Below are positions 53,861 to 64,000 of a stretch of 64,000 nt of DNA, one piece after another. Source of the stretch: Nitzschia sp. pyKryTriq1 (taxonomy: Eukaryota > Bacillariophyta > Bacillariophyceae > Bacillariales > Bacillariaceae); assembly GCA_956465555.1 (NCBI GenBank), contig OY101120.1, positions 2,350,001 through 2,414,000 of the forward strand, given 5' to 3'. The notes under the pieces are model-generated. The model made no database searches. It saw only the letters and a program-made list of their open reading frames with translations, and was not told the origin of the DNA. The position numbers and the translations under genes are program-made. Numbering within the stretch: position 1 is the stretch's first letter; each line of letters starts with the position of its first letter.

Positions 53861-54971
53861 ATGAATGGATATTTTTATGTCGAGGAAGCAATAGAAAATC
53901 TCCGCGGGCGGCACCAGTACCAGTACGAGGAGTACGTCGAATCATCATCATCATCATCAACACCACTGTCATCATTGGTTGAGGATGTCCACCTTCGCAG
54001 ACGAATCCTCCACGATGAAGAACCAGGTGGTCCAGGGACGACGATTTTGTTGTTTTTGTTTGGCGCCATGATTCTGGCTGGGATATGGGCCATGGCGAGG
54101 AACTTCCGCACATCTGAACAACGAGAGGAAGCGCAGCTTGAAGAACAAAAACGTCGGAAGGAGGAGGAAGCCATCAAAATGGTGGAGAAACGTCGGAGAC
54201 TTTTGACCTATGCGTTTCAAAGGGAAAATCTAGTGAAAGTGAGTACATACAGAATATGATACGTACTTTGGCACTGCCAAAAGAGTTTGGGCGCGTTAGA
54301 AAATATTGGTTTCTGTTGATTCACAAACATGATCTAACCAATTCCTATAGGTTTTAGGGGCCACGGATATTATTGAAGCGTCTAGAACTTCCAGTGTTCT
54401 TGCAGAGAAGAAAAGAGCAAAACGCGACATTGAGAACGTTTGTAGTAGTGGATTGGGAGAAGCGATAGATGAAGAAGAAGAAGATAATAATAATACATTG
54501 GATGGTACGCAAGATGAGAGGGATGCAAGTGCCGTGTTATCCGAGGAGGAGGAAGGCACAAGAAGCAGCATCAAGGACATTGAAAGCAACATTGCAACTG
54601 GGAATGCAGGTGAAAACCATTCTCAGGATGGAGCGTCTGATTCTTCGATCATCGCAAACCCAGAAGCAAGCCCATGCCTCAATAATATGGAGAATGGCAT
54701 TGGAAATGTTCAGGTAGTCAGAGACGACGTCCCTGTCTCCATACCAAGTACGTGTGCAATATGCCTCGAACAATACACGGAAGGTGAGAAACTTGTACTC
54801 TCCGGAAACCCTTCTTGCACACACGGGTTCCACCAAGAATGCATCCTTGATTACTTGGTACTCTACGGAAAAGAAGGAGGGCCTTGCCCATGCTGCCGAC
54901 AGATATTCATGCCGGTACAAGAAATCAAACGAGGCGGCTGGAAAAAGAAAGATCCACAGCAGTCCGCCTAG
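53861..54971 (+). CDS. Membrane-anchored RING-H2 protein (paralogue B)
   Basis: Exons 53861-54238 and 54351-54971 (112-bp intron, GTGAGT...TAG), 332 residues. It starts at ATG 53861 (MNGYFYVEE). TM at about 65-85 (TTILLFLFGAMILAGIWAMA), followed by a long charged coiled coil (EQREEAQLEEQKRRKEEEAI), an acidic linker, and a RING-H2 finger near residues 270-320: CAICLEQYTEGEK, CTHGFHQECILD and CPCCRQIF. Layout and intron position match the gene at 46493, so they are paralogues. It is probably a membrane E3 ligase. Confidence 0.85.
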
Positions 54972-55636
54972 ACAGTCTGGGTACGAGTACGCTACCAGTG
55001 CCGTACTGTACCGGTACCGGTACAGAACGACGCCATATTTTGATTCCTCCATTTTTTACTATTTAATCCATGCTTCAAAGACCTCTAGCCCACTTGCGTA
55101 GTTCGTGATCCGGCTAGTTGGTCGTACAGCATCCTTACGCACCGAGAATGCGCATGGTGGGCCGTAGAGTAGAAGTTAAAGACGCGCAACATCCATCCCT
55201 GCAGACATACACGGCTATAGTTTGAGTCAGCATAGAATGAATCTTTGAGTGTCGTCAAAATACTCGCTTTCCAAGTCGTACACGGCGTTCTGCTTTCATT
55301 TCCTTCCAACCTTCTTCTCGAACGTAGTAAACAGACAAAGTTCGAGAGAACATTCTTCCGTCTCTATTTCCAACGAGCGACATCGAATACTCTAGCTAAA
55401 GATCGTGATTTTTCAACAGATTTTATAGATTTCATCTGAGCTTCGTCGCATTGTAGACATTGTGCAGGATCTTCGTTACTAATATGAATAGCAAGGGCCG
55501 GCTATTCCACAATTCAATTCTACATACCAGAAAGTAGAAACTTATCAGAATCCATTTACTCCTTTACCATTGTAGCAGAAAAATAACACCCCAATGCCGC
55601 AAATAATTGAGCAATTGCACCGATGCATGACCTGAA
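54972..55636. other. Convergent spacer
   Basis: Starts with a GTACC(GGTACC) cluster at 54985-55025 right after the RING stop. The rest has no recognisable feature. Confidence 0.4.
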
Positions 55637-56137
55637 TTATTTCGTGTATACTGGCACATACTCCACGACGCCAGTCTTGGGATTGAGCCGTGTCTTCTTG
55701 ACCTGTCGCAATTGTTTCTTTGACATGGCCTTGAGCGTTGAAGACAACTTTCCGAGATTGAGGCTCTTTGCTGTCTTTTGGGCGGTTTTAAACTCATTTT
55801 CGGCTCTTCGCTTTTGATTTTCAAGCCTTCGTTCTTTTTTCAGAACCTTTCCTTGCCGCCGTTCCTCGCGTAGCTCCCCCTGTAATTCCAACGATTCCTT
55901 TCGCAAATTTTTCTCCTGCAGTCTTTCCTCGAAAGTCTTCGTTCGATTGTTTGTCTTGGTTTTGACCAATGTCGATGCCCGTTTTTGTGGTCGAACCTTC
56001 CAAGATCTCCCGGAGACGCTGCGACCTTTCTTCGGCACTTCCAGAGACATTTTCACGATATCCCCCTTGAATAGTGTCTTGGGATCCAACGGCACAGGAA
56101 GCGAAGAGCTTGGACTTTTCGTATCAGTCTTCGTCAT
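55637..56137 (-). CDS. CGR1: Cgr1/CCDC86-type ribosome-biogenesis protein
   Basis: 166 residues from MTKTDTKSPS. The frame extends 36 codons upstream, but the conserved protein begins here. It is very basic. The family core is GRSVSGRSWKVRPQKRASTL followed by a long charged helix (EERLQEKNLRKESLELQGE, KKERRLENQKRRAENEFKTA), as in yeast Cgr1 and human CCDC86 (SGRxWK motif, then coiled coil). Cgr1 acts in the nucleolus on 60S subunit rRNA processing. Length fits the yeast form (about 120 residues) plus extensions. Confidence 0.82.
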   Translation of the reverse strand: MTKTDTKSPSSSLPVPLDPKTLFKGDIVKMSLEVPKKGRSVSGRSWKVRPQKRASTLVKTKTNNRTKTFEERLQEKNLRKESLELQGELREERRQGKVLKKERRLENQKRRAENEFKTAQKTAKSLNLGKLSSTLKAMSKKQLRQVKKTRLNPKTGVVEYVPVYTK

Positions 56138-56820
56138 GGTACGTATTGACAAATTGAAACTGCTATATTGTGAAATGTGGCCAGGTTGGGCGTCGGTGCA
56201 AACAGTAAGTCTGGTCCGATGATATGAAAAGTGGTTGTCCCACAACTTCCTTTTGTTCTTTGCTTGGTGCTGCCCGCTTCGTGCTTTTTTTCTCGTACAG
56301 AACGAAGGTGCATGTTTTTTCCTTTTGTTGGTTGGTTATTGGTGGTGGTGGTTGTTGCTCTGCTCGCGCGCATAGGCTCATCTCTCTTTTGGCCGGCGAG
56401 AAGAGAAATACAGTACGAAGTACGTACAGACGATAGACGGATCGACGATAGACGATATTTGATTAGTAGGACCTTATCTTACTTCTACTTCGAGGTGGAA
56501 TATCCAAATTATTTCGCTGGTCAATAAGTAATCACGAACGCCACGCGCGTACCGAGCACCCCACAAAACAAAACGGATTTTTGACTTTTTGTCTGTGCAT
56601 GCTCCTCTCCGATGAGCGAAATATATTCCGAGCGAAATATTCCGATGCCCCGATCCAAAAGATAGCAAGACACGGCCTTTTGAACTGTCGATGTCATCGA
56701 TTTTGATTTTACAGTACTGCAATACAGTACCCTACGAGTAGATACCTGGTATCGAGTGCTGTTTCCTGACCAGTAATCTAATCATAGGTTCGTCGAACAA
56801 CTACTGTAGCTAGTAGAACC
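56138..56820. promoter_or_regulatory. Divergent spacer
   Basis: Between the CGR1-like gene and the Ser-rich gene. It has GGTGGTGGTGGTTG near 56340, a CGATAGACGGATCGACGATAGACG repeat near 56430 and a TACC motif cluster near 56735. No gene. Confidence 0.35.
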
Positions 56821-58899
56821 ATGCTACGACCTTCCAAGAAGGCGTCTGAACTCGCTAGCACTTTCGTCGACGATGGCGATGATCTGCACATGACATCATC
56901 GTTTCAAGCGAGTGAAGAAAATTCTTCAATAGCTGGGAACGCGAGTTGTTTCGACCCACCATCGATCGCACCCCCGATGCTGAAAACCCATTCCCAAAAG
57001 GAAATTCACGGCGGGTCGACAGATGATTCTGGAGGGAGCACTACTCTTGAGATCAGCCGAACGGAAGAAACAGAAGAAGAACTCGCAGAGGAGAGAACGA
57101 AATTTAGCAATATCCTTCCTCGGGTTTCGCTAAAGAAAGGACTCGATCGAGCCCAGAAACTTCTACCTTGGAGATTCAGTGCATTTCTGGTTCGCCCTCG
57201 ACAGTCGAAAGCGATTCAAGAGTATCAAGAAATGGTCGATCCCGAAACGGCTTCATGTGACGCAGCATCTGATGTCGCATCTTATGCGGGTACCTTTCAT
57301 TCTATTCGTAGCAGCAGGGTGAATGTTGGGACTGGTGAATCGCTGCTGGTGAAACAGAATGCTGAAGTTATGGGCCGGCCTTCGACGGCTCGCAAGGAAT
57401 GGGACATCGGATCCAAACTGTCGTCATCAGGATCCTCATCTGGTGCTGGCTCGTCCTCACGAAGATTGGGAAGAAGTCTCTCATGGGACAATGCAAGTAG
57501 TGGTGCGCGCAGTGACATTTCTCAGCTAACAGGAGATTCTTTCAGGTCGAAACGGTCTGACTATACCCTGTCTCGTGCAATGTATATCCATCCTGCACCC
57601 AATCTCTTGGGAACGACCGAAGAAGAGGAAGAACGCGATGAAAACGTGCCAACAGAAAAAGAGAACAGTGCTCCGAATAGTGTTTTCTTTGAGGGCCCCA
57701 TACATTGTGCCTCTACAGCCAAATTCGTATCTAGACCAAGCTTCCTTTCGTCTTTAAGTGATTCGAATACGGCACAGGAGTTGAACTTGTTCTCGGTTTC
57801 AAGCAGAAAGGAAGTCCTCGAACGCAAAGCCCTAAAAGTGGCCAGTAGCGCCCTACCACGAAGTGACGAACAGGAAGAGTTGAGCACGTGGGATTTATTC
57901 GTTGGCAACGGCAATGGGCATACCATATCGTCGCCGTCCTTTGAAAAAGAGCAAGTCCGAGCACGAGTGTTTTCCGATTCGGATTTTGTTTTCGAGATGC
58001 ATCGTCAAAAAACTGTGATGGAGATGTGTGTCGATGAGTATGGGTTTGAGGTACGCGCACCTTCTCCAAGCAATCGCCACACAAGCAATGGAAGAAAACA
58101 TGCCGACTCTGCTGCTTCAGATTGTAATCGATCTCGTTCGTATTCGGATTCGTTCGTTCCGCAGACGATTTCGACGGAGCAAGCAAATGACCATGAAATG
58201 TCTACAAATCGATCTCGTTGCGCTTCTGAAAATTTCGTCAGCTACGAGCATTGGGATCTCAATGCTGAAAGCGACAATTTTGAGGACTTTGAATTTGTCA
58301 AAGATTCTAGCGTGTCGGAGGCCGATCCACGGCTCTTCCGCGATACTACACGAGCAGTTGCTTTCGGGACGTTTTCGAAGCCAACTGTCATCCCCCCACG
58401 TCTGAATCTGGTCAACCGCAGAAAGAGCCAGAATGGCGCTGATTGCATTCCACTGCTAAGTGATCATGATACTACCGAACGACAGCGAAGTATGTCTGAT
58501 CCAGAAGTTGTGGTATCGAACCCATTCAAAGTTGGCCGTATTCCGAGTCCTTCCCAGTGGCGTGCCCGGGGCGCTGTAGTATCCTGCGAGCAGCCGAGGG
58601 TTTGTACTAGTTCTGTGTCCGGTGAGGGTGGGCCAACCCTTAAAGGAATACACCATGAAAGACAGCCCGAAGGATGCGATGATCGATTATTGTCGCAGCC
58701 AGTCCAGGGTCTCTCCTCGCCCATTGCTACCAGCGCGGCGAAAGTGATCGCTTCTGCCTTGCGGCCACCTGTCCATCAAGCGGCGTCGACCCAAAACTAC
58801 TACTGGAACGATGGCTCTGATAATGATGCCTCTTTCAGCGACGAGGACGAAGAAGTCTTGTGGTCACTGGATGTCGATTCATTCGAAGACATGTTTTAA
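56821..58899 (+). CDS. Ser-rich hypothetical protein
   Basis: 692 residues, ATG start. Long stretches are low-complexity Ser/Asp/Glu/Arg with possible phosphosites (SSGSSSGAGSSSRRLGRSLS). An ordered-looking segment occurs at about 97-135 (LPRVSLKKGLDRAQKLLPWR). The tail is acidic (DEDEEVLWSLDVDSFEDMF) and looks like a short linear binding motif. No TM or known domain was seen. The frame is long and intact, so the gene is real, but the function is unknown. Confidence 0.7.
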   Translation: MLRPSKKASELASTFVDDGDDLHMTSSFQASEENSSIAGNASCFDPPSIAPPMLKTHSQKEIHGGSTDDSGGSTTLEISRTEETEEELAEERTKFSNILPRVSLKKGLDRAQKLLPWRFSAFLVRPRQSKAIQEYQEMVDPETASCDAASDVASYAGTFHSIRSSRVNVGTGESLLVKQNAEVMGRPSTARKEWDIGSKLSSSGSSSGAGSSSRRLGRSLSWDNASSGARSDISQLTGDSFRSKRSDYTLSRAMYIHPAPNLLGTTEEEEERDENVPTEKENSAPNSVFFEGPIHCASTAKFVSRPSFLSSLSDSNTAQELNLFSVSSRKEVLERKALKVASSALPRSDEQEELSTWDLFVGNGNGHTISSPSFEKEQVRARVFSDSDFVFEMHRQKTVMEMCVDEYGFEVRAPSPSNRHTSNGRKHADSAASDCNRSRSYSDSFVPQTISTEQANDHEMSTNRSRCASENFVSYEHWDLNAESDNFEDFEFVKDSSVSEADPRLFRDTTRAVAFGTFSKPTVIPPRLNLVNRRKSQNGADCIPLLSDHDTTERQRSMSDPEVVVSNPFKVGRIPSPSQWRARGAVVSCEQPRVCTSSVSGEGGPTLKGIHHERQPEGCDDRLLSQPVQGLSSPIATSAAKVIASALRPPVHQAASTQNYYWNDGSDNDASFSDEDEEVLWSLDVDSFEDMF

Positions 58900-59107
58900 T
58901 GCTTTTGTCGAGTCAGCAGGGAAAGCAAGAGTCAATTATTCATCCTCTGCCCCTTGTCCGATATCTCGCAGACACCGGATAGAACAAGATACAAGGTACT
59001 ACTACTCGGTGTGCAAGCCTTTACAATGTTTATATGTAAATTATAGTTCGAATATAGTTGGTACAATCAATGGAATCAATTAGTGCAAGTAAATATACCA
59101 AGGTCGC

Positions 59108-60519
59108 TTATTGGCCCGACGATCGAGTGCGGTAAGCTCGGTCGCCTCCTTGGGACCCATGAGCGGATGGATTCTGCTGACTTCCTGTGTGATGAGAAAG
59201 TTGAGGTTGGGCCTGCGGGATGGCGGCACCATATGGGGCGCTTTGATTATGATCCTGTACAGGGGCCGGGTATTCGTTTCCGCCAGACCGACTTCGCTCC
59301 TTCTCTAGAGCCTGATCGGCACCCAATGGGGAAGGTTTCAGCTGGTCTGCACCTGCGACATCTTGTTGCACTTGATGTTCAGAGGCGTGTTGGTTAGGAT
59401 CGCTTGGGTTCGACAAAAGCGGCCGTTCGGGAGGTGCCCGTGCTCGCTCTTGTTGGAGATTGAGGACCGTCCAGTCAAACATATTATCATATTGGAACCC
59501 CTTTCGGTAGAAGAGTTCCTTAAACAAGCGCTTCAAGTAGGCATAGTCCGGTCTATCCTCGAATCGGAGGGAACGGCAGTACTCGAAGTAAGACCGGAAC
59601 TCTGTGGCATATCCCTTGCACAGCTGTTCCGTGCTAGTTGACATCTTTCGATCCATAATTCGCTCATACTTTTGCTTCTTGGTGTTAGCCTTGAGCCCCT
59701 GCCAGGGCAGGGAGCCCCGAATAAAATACATGAGGACGTATCCCAGAGATTCTAGATCATCACGTCGACTCTGTTCAATTCCGATATGGGTATTGATCGA
59801 GGCATAGCGAGCAGTTCCCGTCAAGTTCTTGTTTTCACGGTAGGGGATATGCTGGTGCGAGCGAGGATCACGATACTTCTTGGCGAGTCCAAAGTCAATG
59901 ATGTGGATGACCGATTGCCGCTTTCCAAGGCCGATAAGGAAATTGTCGGGTTTGACGTCACGATGGATGAACGATTTCGTGTGCACGTATTCTAATCGAC
60001 TGAGCAGCTGATCCGCCAGCATGAGCACAGTCTTCAGTTGGAACCGCCTTCCACAGTAGTTGAACAGATCTTCTAGAGAGGGACCGAGCAAGTCTAGAAC
60101 CATCACATTATAATCCCCTTCAATTCCGTACCATCGAACGTTAGGAATCCCAACTAGATTGTTTTGAAACACAGCACATTGTTAGAGAACAAATCGAGAG
60201 GATTTCTGCCGATCAAGCGGTCTACGTGCACAGTAGTACAAATTGTACGGAGAAGGAACCCGGACAAAGTCTCAAAATTTACGAGCGACAGTAACGGAGC
60301 TGTCAACACTACAGTCAGTCTCTTGAACTTACGTCCACCATGCAAGATCCTATAAATCTTGCTCTCGTACAAAAGCTGAGGGTGCTTGGTCTTGACCGAT
60401 TCGAGCTTGATAGCAACCTCCTCGCCTGTGGTCATGTTCGTGCCTAGGTAGATGTCGCCGAACGACCCGGAGCCGATCTTGCGGCCCAAACGATACTTTT
60501 TTCCCACCCTAAGCTCCAT
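59108..60519 (-). CDS. CSNK1: Casein kinase 1 (CK1)
   Basis: Exons 60519-60333 and 60153-59108 with a 179-bp intron (GTAAGT...TAG), 410 residues. The Gly loop [15 protein letters not shown], the ATP Lys in VAIKLE, the catalytic [18 protein letters not shown] and the CK1 signature [20 protein letters not shown] are all present. The C-terminal tail of about 115 residues is Gln/Pro/Ser-rich, as in CK1 delta/epsilon. The splice turns the usual GGVGIP into GGLGIP. CK1 phosphorylates primed Ser/Thr in many processes (DNA repair, trafficking, timing). Confidence 0.94.
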
Positions 60520-61391
60520 GGTCAACTATATTCCCTTCTACGCTCCCGAGGGGGCTGTCAAAGTCAATGGGTGGTGCTACTCCCCAGGTCTAGTCTCAAT
60601 CTGTCTCAACCTGTATGAAGGAGATGAAACGAGAGGATGTGTGGTGGTCTTGACTGGTCTGTCTTCTGTCGTCGGTCTTCCCTCGAGAGACGGCGAACAG
60701 CGACAACAATGCTTGCTTTTCGCGCCTTCCGCTCGCTGCATCTGAACGGACCGAACGGCCGGGGGGCCGGCGATGCCATCTGCACCCATCATCATCATCG
60801 GGCAGGGAGGAACAGAAGAGCGATTTCAACGATAAAATACACCTGCGAAATAATTAGCCATAGGAATCTAAGGTGTCTTGATTTCAATACTATACGGAGA
60901 TGAATATCATAAAACTTTCGGGTCGTGGGAGTCTTGACAAGTACCTGCGCGCGGTCGGTACCGGCGGTACAGTACCAGGTACTTGTACCAGCAAGGTACC
61001 AGGGACGGTATCGCGGTACTGTACCGGTACTGTGAAGGTAGTCGAAAAATAATCTACCATAAAATCTACTAACAATAACACGGGGTTCTCATCTCCGCAA
61101 TCGTACCGTACAAGTCCTCCCGCGCACGAATAACCAGCAGAGTACGCACAAACACTCGAAGACAAAAAGCACGTAGTTTTACCTCGGTATTAATAAAGTA
61201 CTTACCGCGGTGAGAGTACGAGTACAACAATAATGGGGTACTTACCCCAGTGAGAGTACGAGTACAACAATAATGGGGAGTACGAGTACAGTACAACAAG
61301 ATAATAAACAATAATAATACTGTTCATTACACACGTAGTAGTGGGTTTCCCCCAATCTTTTTGTCATTGGCCAGCATTCGCAAAATAGTGG
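60520..61391. other. Spacer with GTACC palindromes and 40-bp tandem repeat
   Basis: Upstream of CK1 and downstream of the small Cys protein. Holds a GTACC/GGTAC cluster at 60955-61030 and about 2.5 copies of a 40-bp unit (61199-61238, 61239-61278, part to 61300) with GAGAGTACGAGTACAAC. Confidence 0.45.
61199..61300. repeat. 40-bp tandem repeat, ~2.5 copies
   Basis: The units differ by a few bases (TACTTACCGCGG against TACTTACCCCAG). Confidence 0.75.
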
Positions 61392-61646
61392 TCACTGACT
61401 CGTCCCCATAGACGTCATATATTTTATCTCCTTGCGCTCTTCCTCCTTGCGCTCTTCCTCCTTGCGCTTTTGCAAACGTTCGGCAGCACAAGAGGGGCAC
61501 AACACATGGTGCACGTCCTCCGTCTCCTCGCCACAAATGGCATGAATATTTTTACCGCAGTCCGGGCACTTGTGAGTACTCGTGGCGATACCACCGAGGA
61601 GGCAATTTTTGTTGGCACACGGCCCAGGCGTATTTTGGTTGCTCAT
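61392..61646 (-). CDS. Small Cys/His (zinc-binding) protein
   Basis: 84 residues from ATG. The Cys/His pattern is C-x4-C (CANKNC), then H-K-C-x2-C (HKCPDC), H-x2-C (HAIC), and C-x2-C (CPSC), consistent with one or two zinc sites of a RING/PHD-like fold. A 15-nt tandem repeat (about three copies, near 61430-61472) codes the charged tail (KEEERKEEERKE). Similar short Cys modules occur in diatom proteins, some probably mobile-element-derived. No function can be assigned. Confidence 0.6.
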   Translation of the reverse strand: MSNQNTPGPCANKNCLLGGIATSTHKCPDCGKNIHAICGEETEDVHHVLCPSCAAERLQKRKEEERKEEERKEIKYMTSMGTSQ

Positions 61647-62504
61647 TGTCGCTTTTCTGTCTGTTGTGGGGGTTGATTATTATTTTTATGATGATGTTGT
61701 GTTATCCGTGCGGCGTCTGTTGTTTGTAGGGTAGAAAAAAGGTGTCGCAAAAGGCGACGAATCGTGCGACGCGGCGGTAGATTTCTTGTTCAACTACTGT
61801 CCGAAATCTACTTTCTCCAGTCACCGTAGATCTATTTCTACATACGGGAAATCGACATCTGGTAGAAAAGTACGACTTTGGTAGATTTTTCAGGGTTATG
61901 TACCGGTAGTGGTAGACTACCGAGACCAGGTAACGGGTATCGGTACCGGTAGGTAGGGACCGGTAATTGTACCGGTAGTACTTAGTTTGTACTTCGTGAT
62001 TCGTAGTACACTCTAGCTAGTAGAGTCTACGGTAGTAGCTAGTCTACACAGTCTACACCGACAGTACAACAACTATGGTACCTGTATCTACATTGGTCTT
62101 AACACTATTCGTAAACACACTACCTCAAACATTAATGATATCAGGAGCGAGTCAGTAATTTCATTTCTCTGGAATGAGATCATTGTTCATGCATTTCCAA
62201 CTCGACACGACATGGAGGAGTCCCCGTTCTAGTACTACAAGAGGAGCTACAGTTGAAGTTTTCAGAAATCTACTACGTAGTACTACTAATATTCCTCCTC
62301 CGGATAGCCACCACCGCCAGATAGGTGAACCAAAGCACGGCCGGAGATAAAACGCTGTCACTCTAGCCTACTCCTGGTTTATTTGTATCAACTACAGCAA
62401 CCACCAAGTGGTGAGTGGTACTGCTAGAGTTCTCCGTAGTACGTCTATTTGGGTAGTCTCAGCTGGATCGAATTGCATTCTATGTTTTAACCATGTCGAT
62501 AAGC
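61647..62504. other. Spacer rich in palindromes
   Basis: GTACCGGTA-type motifs at 61905-61985 and CTAGTAGAGTCTAC motifs near 62010-62055. No gene. Confidence 0.4.
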
Positions 62505-64000
62505 TCAGTTCCTCAGTGTACTTTCCATTGTTGAAAAGTCTGTATTCAACTGCGACAGCGACGCCCACATCGGACTAGTATTCACCGTTGCCATGGGATC
62601 TACCATGTCTAGATCTCCCTCCCACGAGCGAGTGCTGCTCTTCCGGGCGAGCGGTCTTCGTTGATGGGAATTCTGCTTACGAGACGCACCGTTGCAAGTA
62701 GCAGGGGCCCCGCTGAAGCGGGTATCTGATGGTAGAATCGCCGCGGATGCGGCGCGGCGAGCATCCCCCGTCTTTGCCGGTGGTTCTACAAACAAATCTC
62801 CACCCGGTGAAGATTGGGAATTGCGCTTTCGAGGCTGCTGAATCGAAGAACGCTTGGGCTCGCTTTCACACCTCGTGGACAGATCAAATGAAGTCGCCGA
62901 AGCGTCAAAATTTATTGAACCTAAAGAAGCACCAAGATTTGAGATGGACTGTCCCAGATTGGAGGCGGACATGGCAAGCAAACTGTCCTCCGCAAACATC
63001 GATTGTGCCCTTGCCGCCAGCTCGATATCTTTGAGAAGGGCTTCCCGGGTTGGGGTGGAAGCGCGCTCTCGGGGCTTCCGGAAATTGAATGACCCGGTCG
63101 GGGGAATGAAATCCAAGTTTTTTGCAAATTGATTTTGGCCTGTGATACCTGAATCTTTCACGACCGCACTCTTGGAATGGGCACCAATTGGTTTCTTGAT
63201 ACCTTTCGGCGGTGGTGGAGATGGTGTGATTGCGGGAGCACCCACTGGAATGTCAATGTTTCGTCTTGAGACCCTTCTTGCAAAACTTCCCCTTGGTGGA
63301 GCGAAATCCTTGTGCTCATCCCCAGAGTTTTCAGAGCTCTGGGGAGACGACTTTCCCGTGACAAGTTTCTGCATTACCGGGTCCGTGTGCTCTGAGGTGT
63401 GTCCCAATAGATCTCGCATATCCTCAGGGACGTCATTCAAGTCCATATCCTCAAAAACGATTGATGCATGGCTGATCTCCATGTCCTTGTGAACGTTACC
63501 GAAGACAGGGTCATACATACCGAGGGCAGATACCTTTCTCATTAGTTGCTGTTGTTCTTTTGTTGTCTCGACGACACCACTGAAAGCTTTTGGCCCACTG
63601 TTACGCATGTTGGCGAATTCGTGCTGCGGGATCGCCACCTGCACTGGCGGAAAATCGTCTCCAATCAGCTCGTCTAGAACGATGCTCTGCTGATCCAAGT
63701 CCAGCGACTTTGTCCGATGCTGCTTTCGTGCGCCATTTGGAAGGTTGATATCCCCAAACAATGGAATGTCATTGTCGACCGATTGAGATCGTCGCCGTTG
63801 ACCAGGCTCGTCACCTTCAAGTGCATCCGATGGAACCTCAACTGGAGCGCAGGCAATATCAGATTTGTTGCGTTGCCCCTTCAAACGACGGGGCCGCGCT
63901 CGTCCGGTACTCGAAGGTCTTTTCTCTCGGTCTCTGCGGCGTTCTTCTTTGCTAGTTTTTCCATTTGATTCCTCTGTAAAGTCTGCAGGGTCTTCGAAGC
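62505..64000 (-). CDS. Hypothetical Ser/Arg-rich protein, 5' end beyond window
   Basis: The frame stays open to the right edge of the window with no ATG above 63884, so the true start lies outside. The visible part is about 497 residues: a charged N-part (RRRDREKRPSSTGRARPRR), RRRSQSVDNDIPLF, an ordered-looking MRDLLGHTSEHTDPVMQKLV segment, then Ser/Asp-rich sequence with several RRxSxx motifs that look like basophilic kinase sites. The C-terminal segment WASLSQLNTDFSTMESTLRN ends it. No domain recognised. Confidence 0.65.
   Translation of the reverse strand, partial: FEDPADFTEESNGKTSKEERRRDREKRPSSTGRARPRRLKGQRNKSDIACAPVEVPSDALEGDEPGQRRRSQSVDNDIPLFGDINLPNGARKQHRTKSLDLDQQSIVLDELIGDDFPPVQVAIPQHEFANMRNSGPKAFSGVVETTKEQQQLMRKVSALGMYDPVFGNVHKDMEISHASIVFEDMDLNDVPEDMRDLLGHTSEHTDPVMQKLVTGKSSPQSSENSGDEHKDFAPPRGSFARRVSRRNIDIPVGAPAITPSPPPPKGIKKPIGAHSKSAVVKDSGITGQNQFAKNLDFIPPTGSFNFRKPRERASTPTREALLKDIELAARAQSMFAEDSLLAMSASNLGQSISNLGASLGSINFDASATSFDLSTRCESEPKRSSIQQPRKRNSQSSPGGDLFVEPPAKTGDARRAASAAILPSDTRFSGAPATCNGASRKQNSHQRRPLARKSSTRSWEGDLDMVDPMATVNTSPMWASLSQLNTDFSTMESTLRN

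Noticed and set aside
1-64000. tRNA, rRNA and CRISPR arrays
   Set aside because: No cloverleaf-type B-box with matching stems, no rRNA core sequence and no spaced repeat array was found by reading. A tRNAscan run would settle the tRNA question.

Overview
The window looks like nuclear DNA of a diatom, most likely a raphid pennate. Several things point that way. Introns are short (59-259 bp) with plain GT..AG borders. A membrane leucine-rich-repeat gene has its repeats cut into 72-nt exons. Two proteins carry the diatom-expanded DUF6824 domain. Two adjacent genes have plastid presequences with a hydrophobic signal followed by a (G/T)S-(G)F type junction. Nearly every intergenic spacer holds GTACCGGTAC-type palindromes. 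No prokaryotic operons, CRISPR arrays or rRNA were seen, and I recognised no tRNA. Species is not determined.

0-20 kb: an 11-exon LRR membrane protein on the minus strand. Divergent from it is a Ser-rich protein ending in a WASH-subunit-3-like motif. Next come two GT10 (fucosyltransferase-like) type II membrane proteins (4.9-7.4 and 16.1-18.3 kb), which flank a CRAL-TRIO/DUF6824 fusion gene, a decayed DEAH-helicase gene and a 948-bp DNA transposon with about 139-bp terminal inverted repeats. A TPR protein lies at 19.2-20.1 kb.

20-33 kb: a NOSIP homologue, a broken Ty1/copia-type LTR relic with 175-bp terminal repeats, a small hypothetical gene, a phytol-kinase-like membrane protein, a two-exon multi-membrane protein, a 214-bp direct repeat pair, a second DUF6824 protein, and a six-TM plastid-type protein.

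33-44 kb: a plastid-type GNAT acetyltransferase, transportin (importin beta-2), cytochrome bc1 subunit QCR7 with one intron, a GFA/CENP-V-like protein with one intron, a hypothetical protein, and a three-exon pepsin-type aspartic protease.

44-64 kb: a secreted intradiol-dioxygenase-like protein whose family N-terminal motif sits at the C-terminus (apparent circular permutation). Two fold-back elements follow, then three RING proteins (two are intron-matched TM-RING paralogues), a zinc-less MDR oxidoreductase, a THH1/TOM1/TOM3-type 7TM protein, a Cgr1-type ribosome-biogenesis protein, a Ser-rich hypothetical, casein kinase 1, a small Cys/His protein, and a hypothetical gene running off the right edge.

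The genes do not form one pathway. They are mostly single-copy housekeeping and diatom-specific genes in mixed orientation. The best leads are the permuted dioxygenase, the divergent plastid-gene pair sharing a TGACGTCA site, the CRAL-TRIO/DUF6824 fusion and the LRR exon periodicity.
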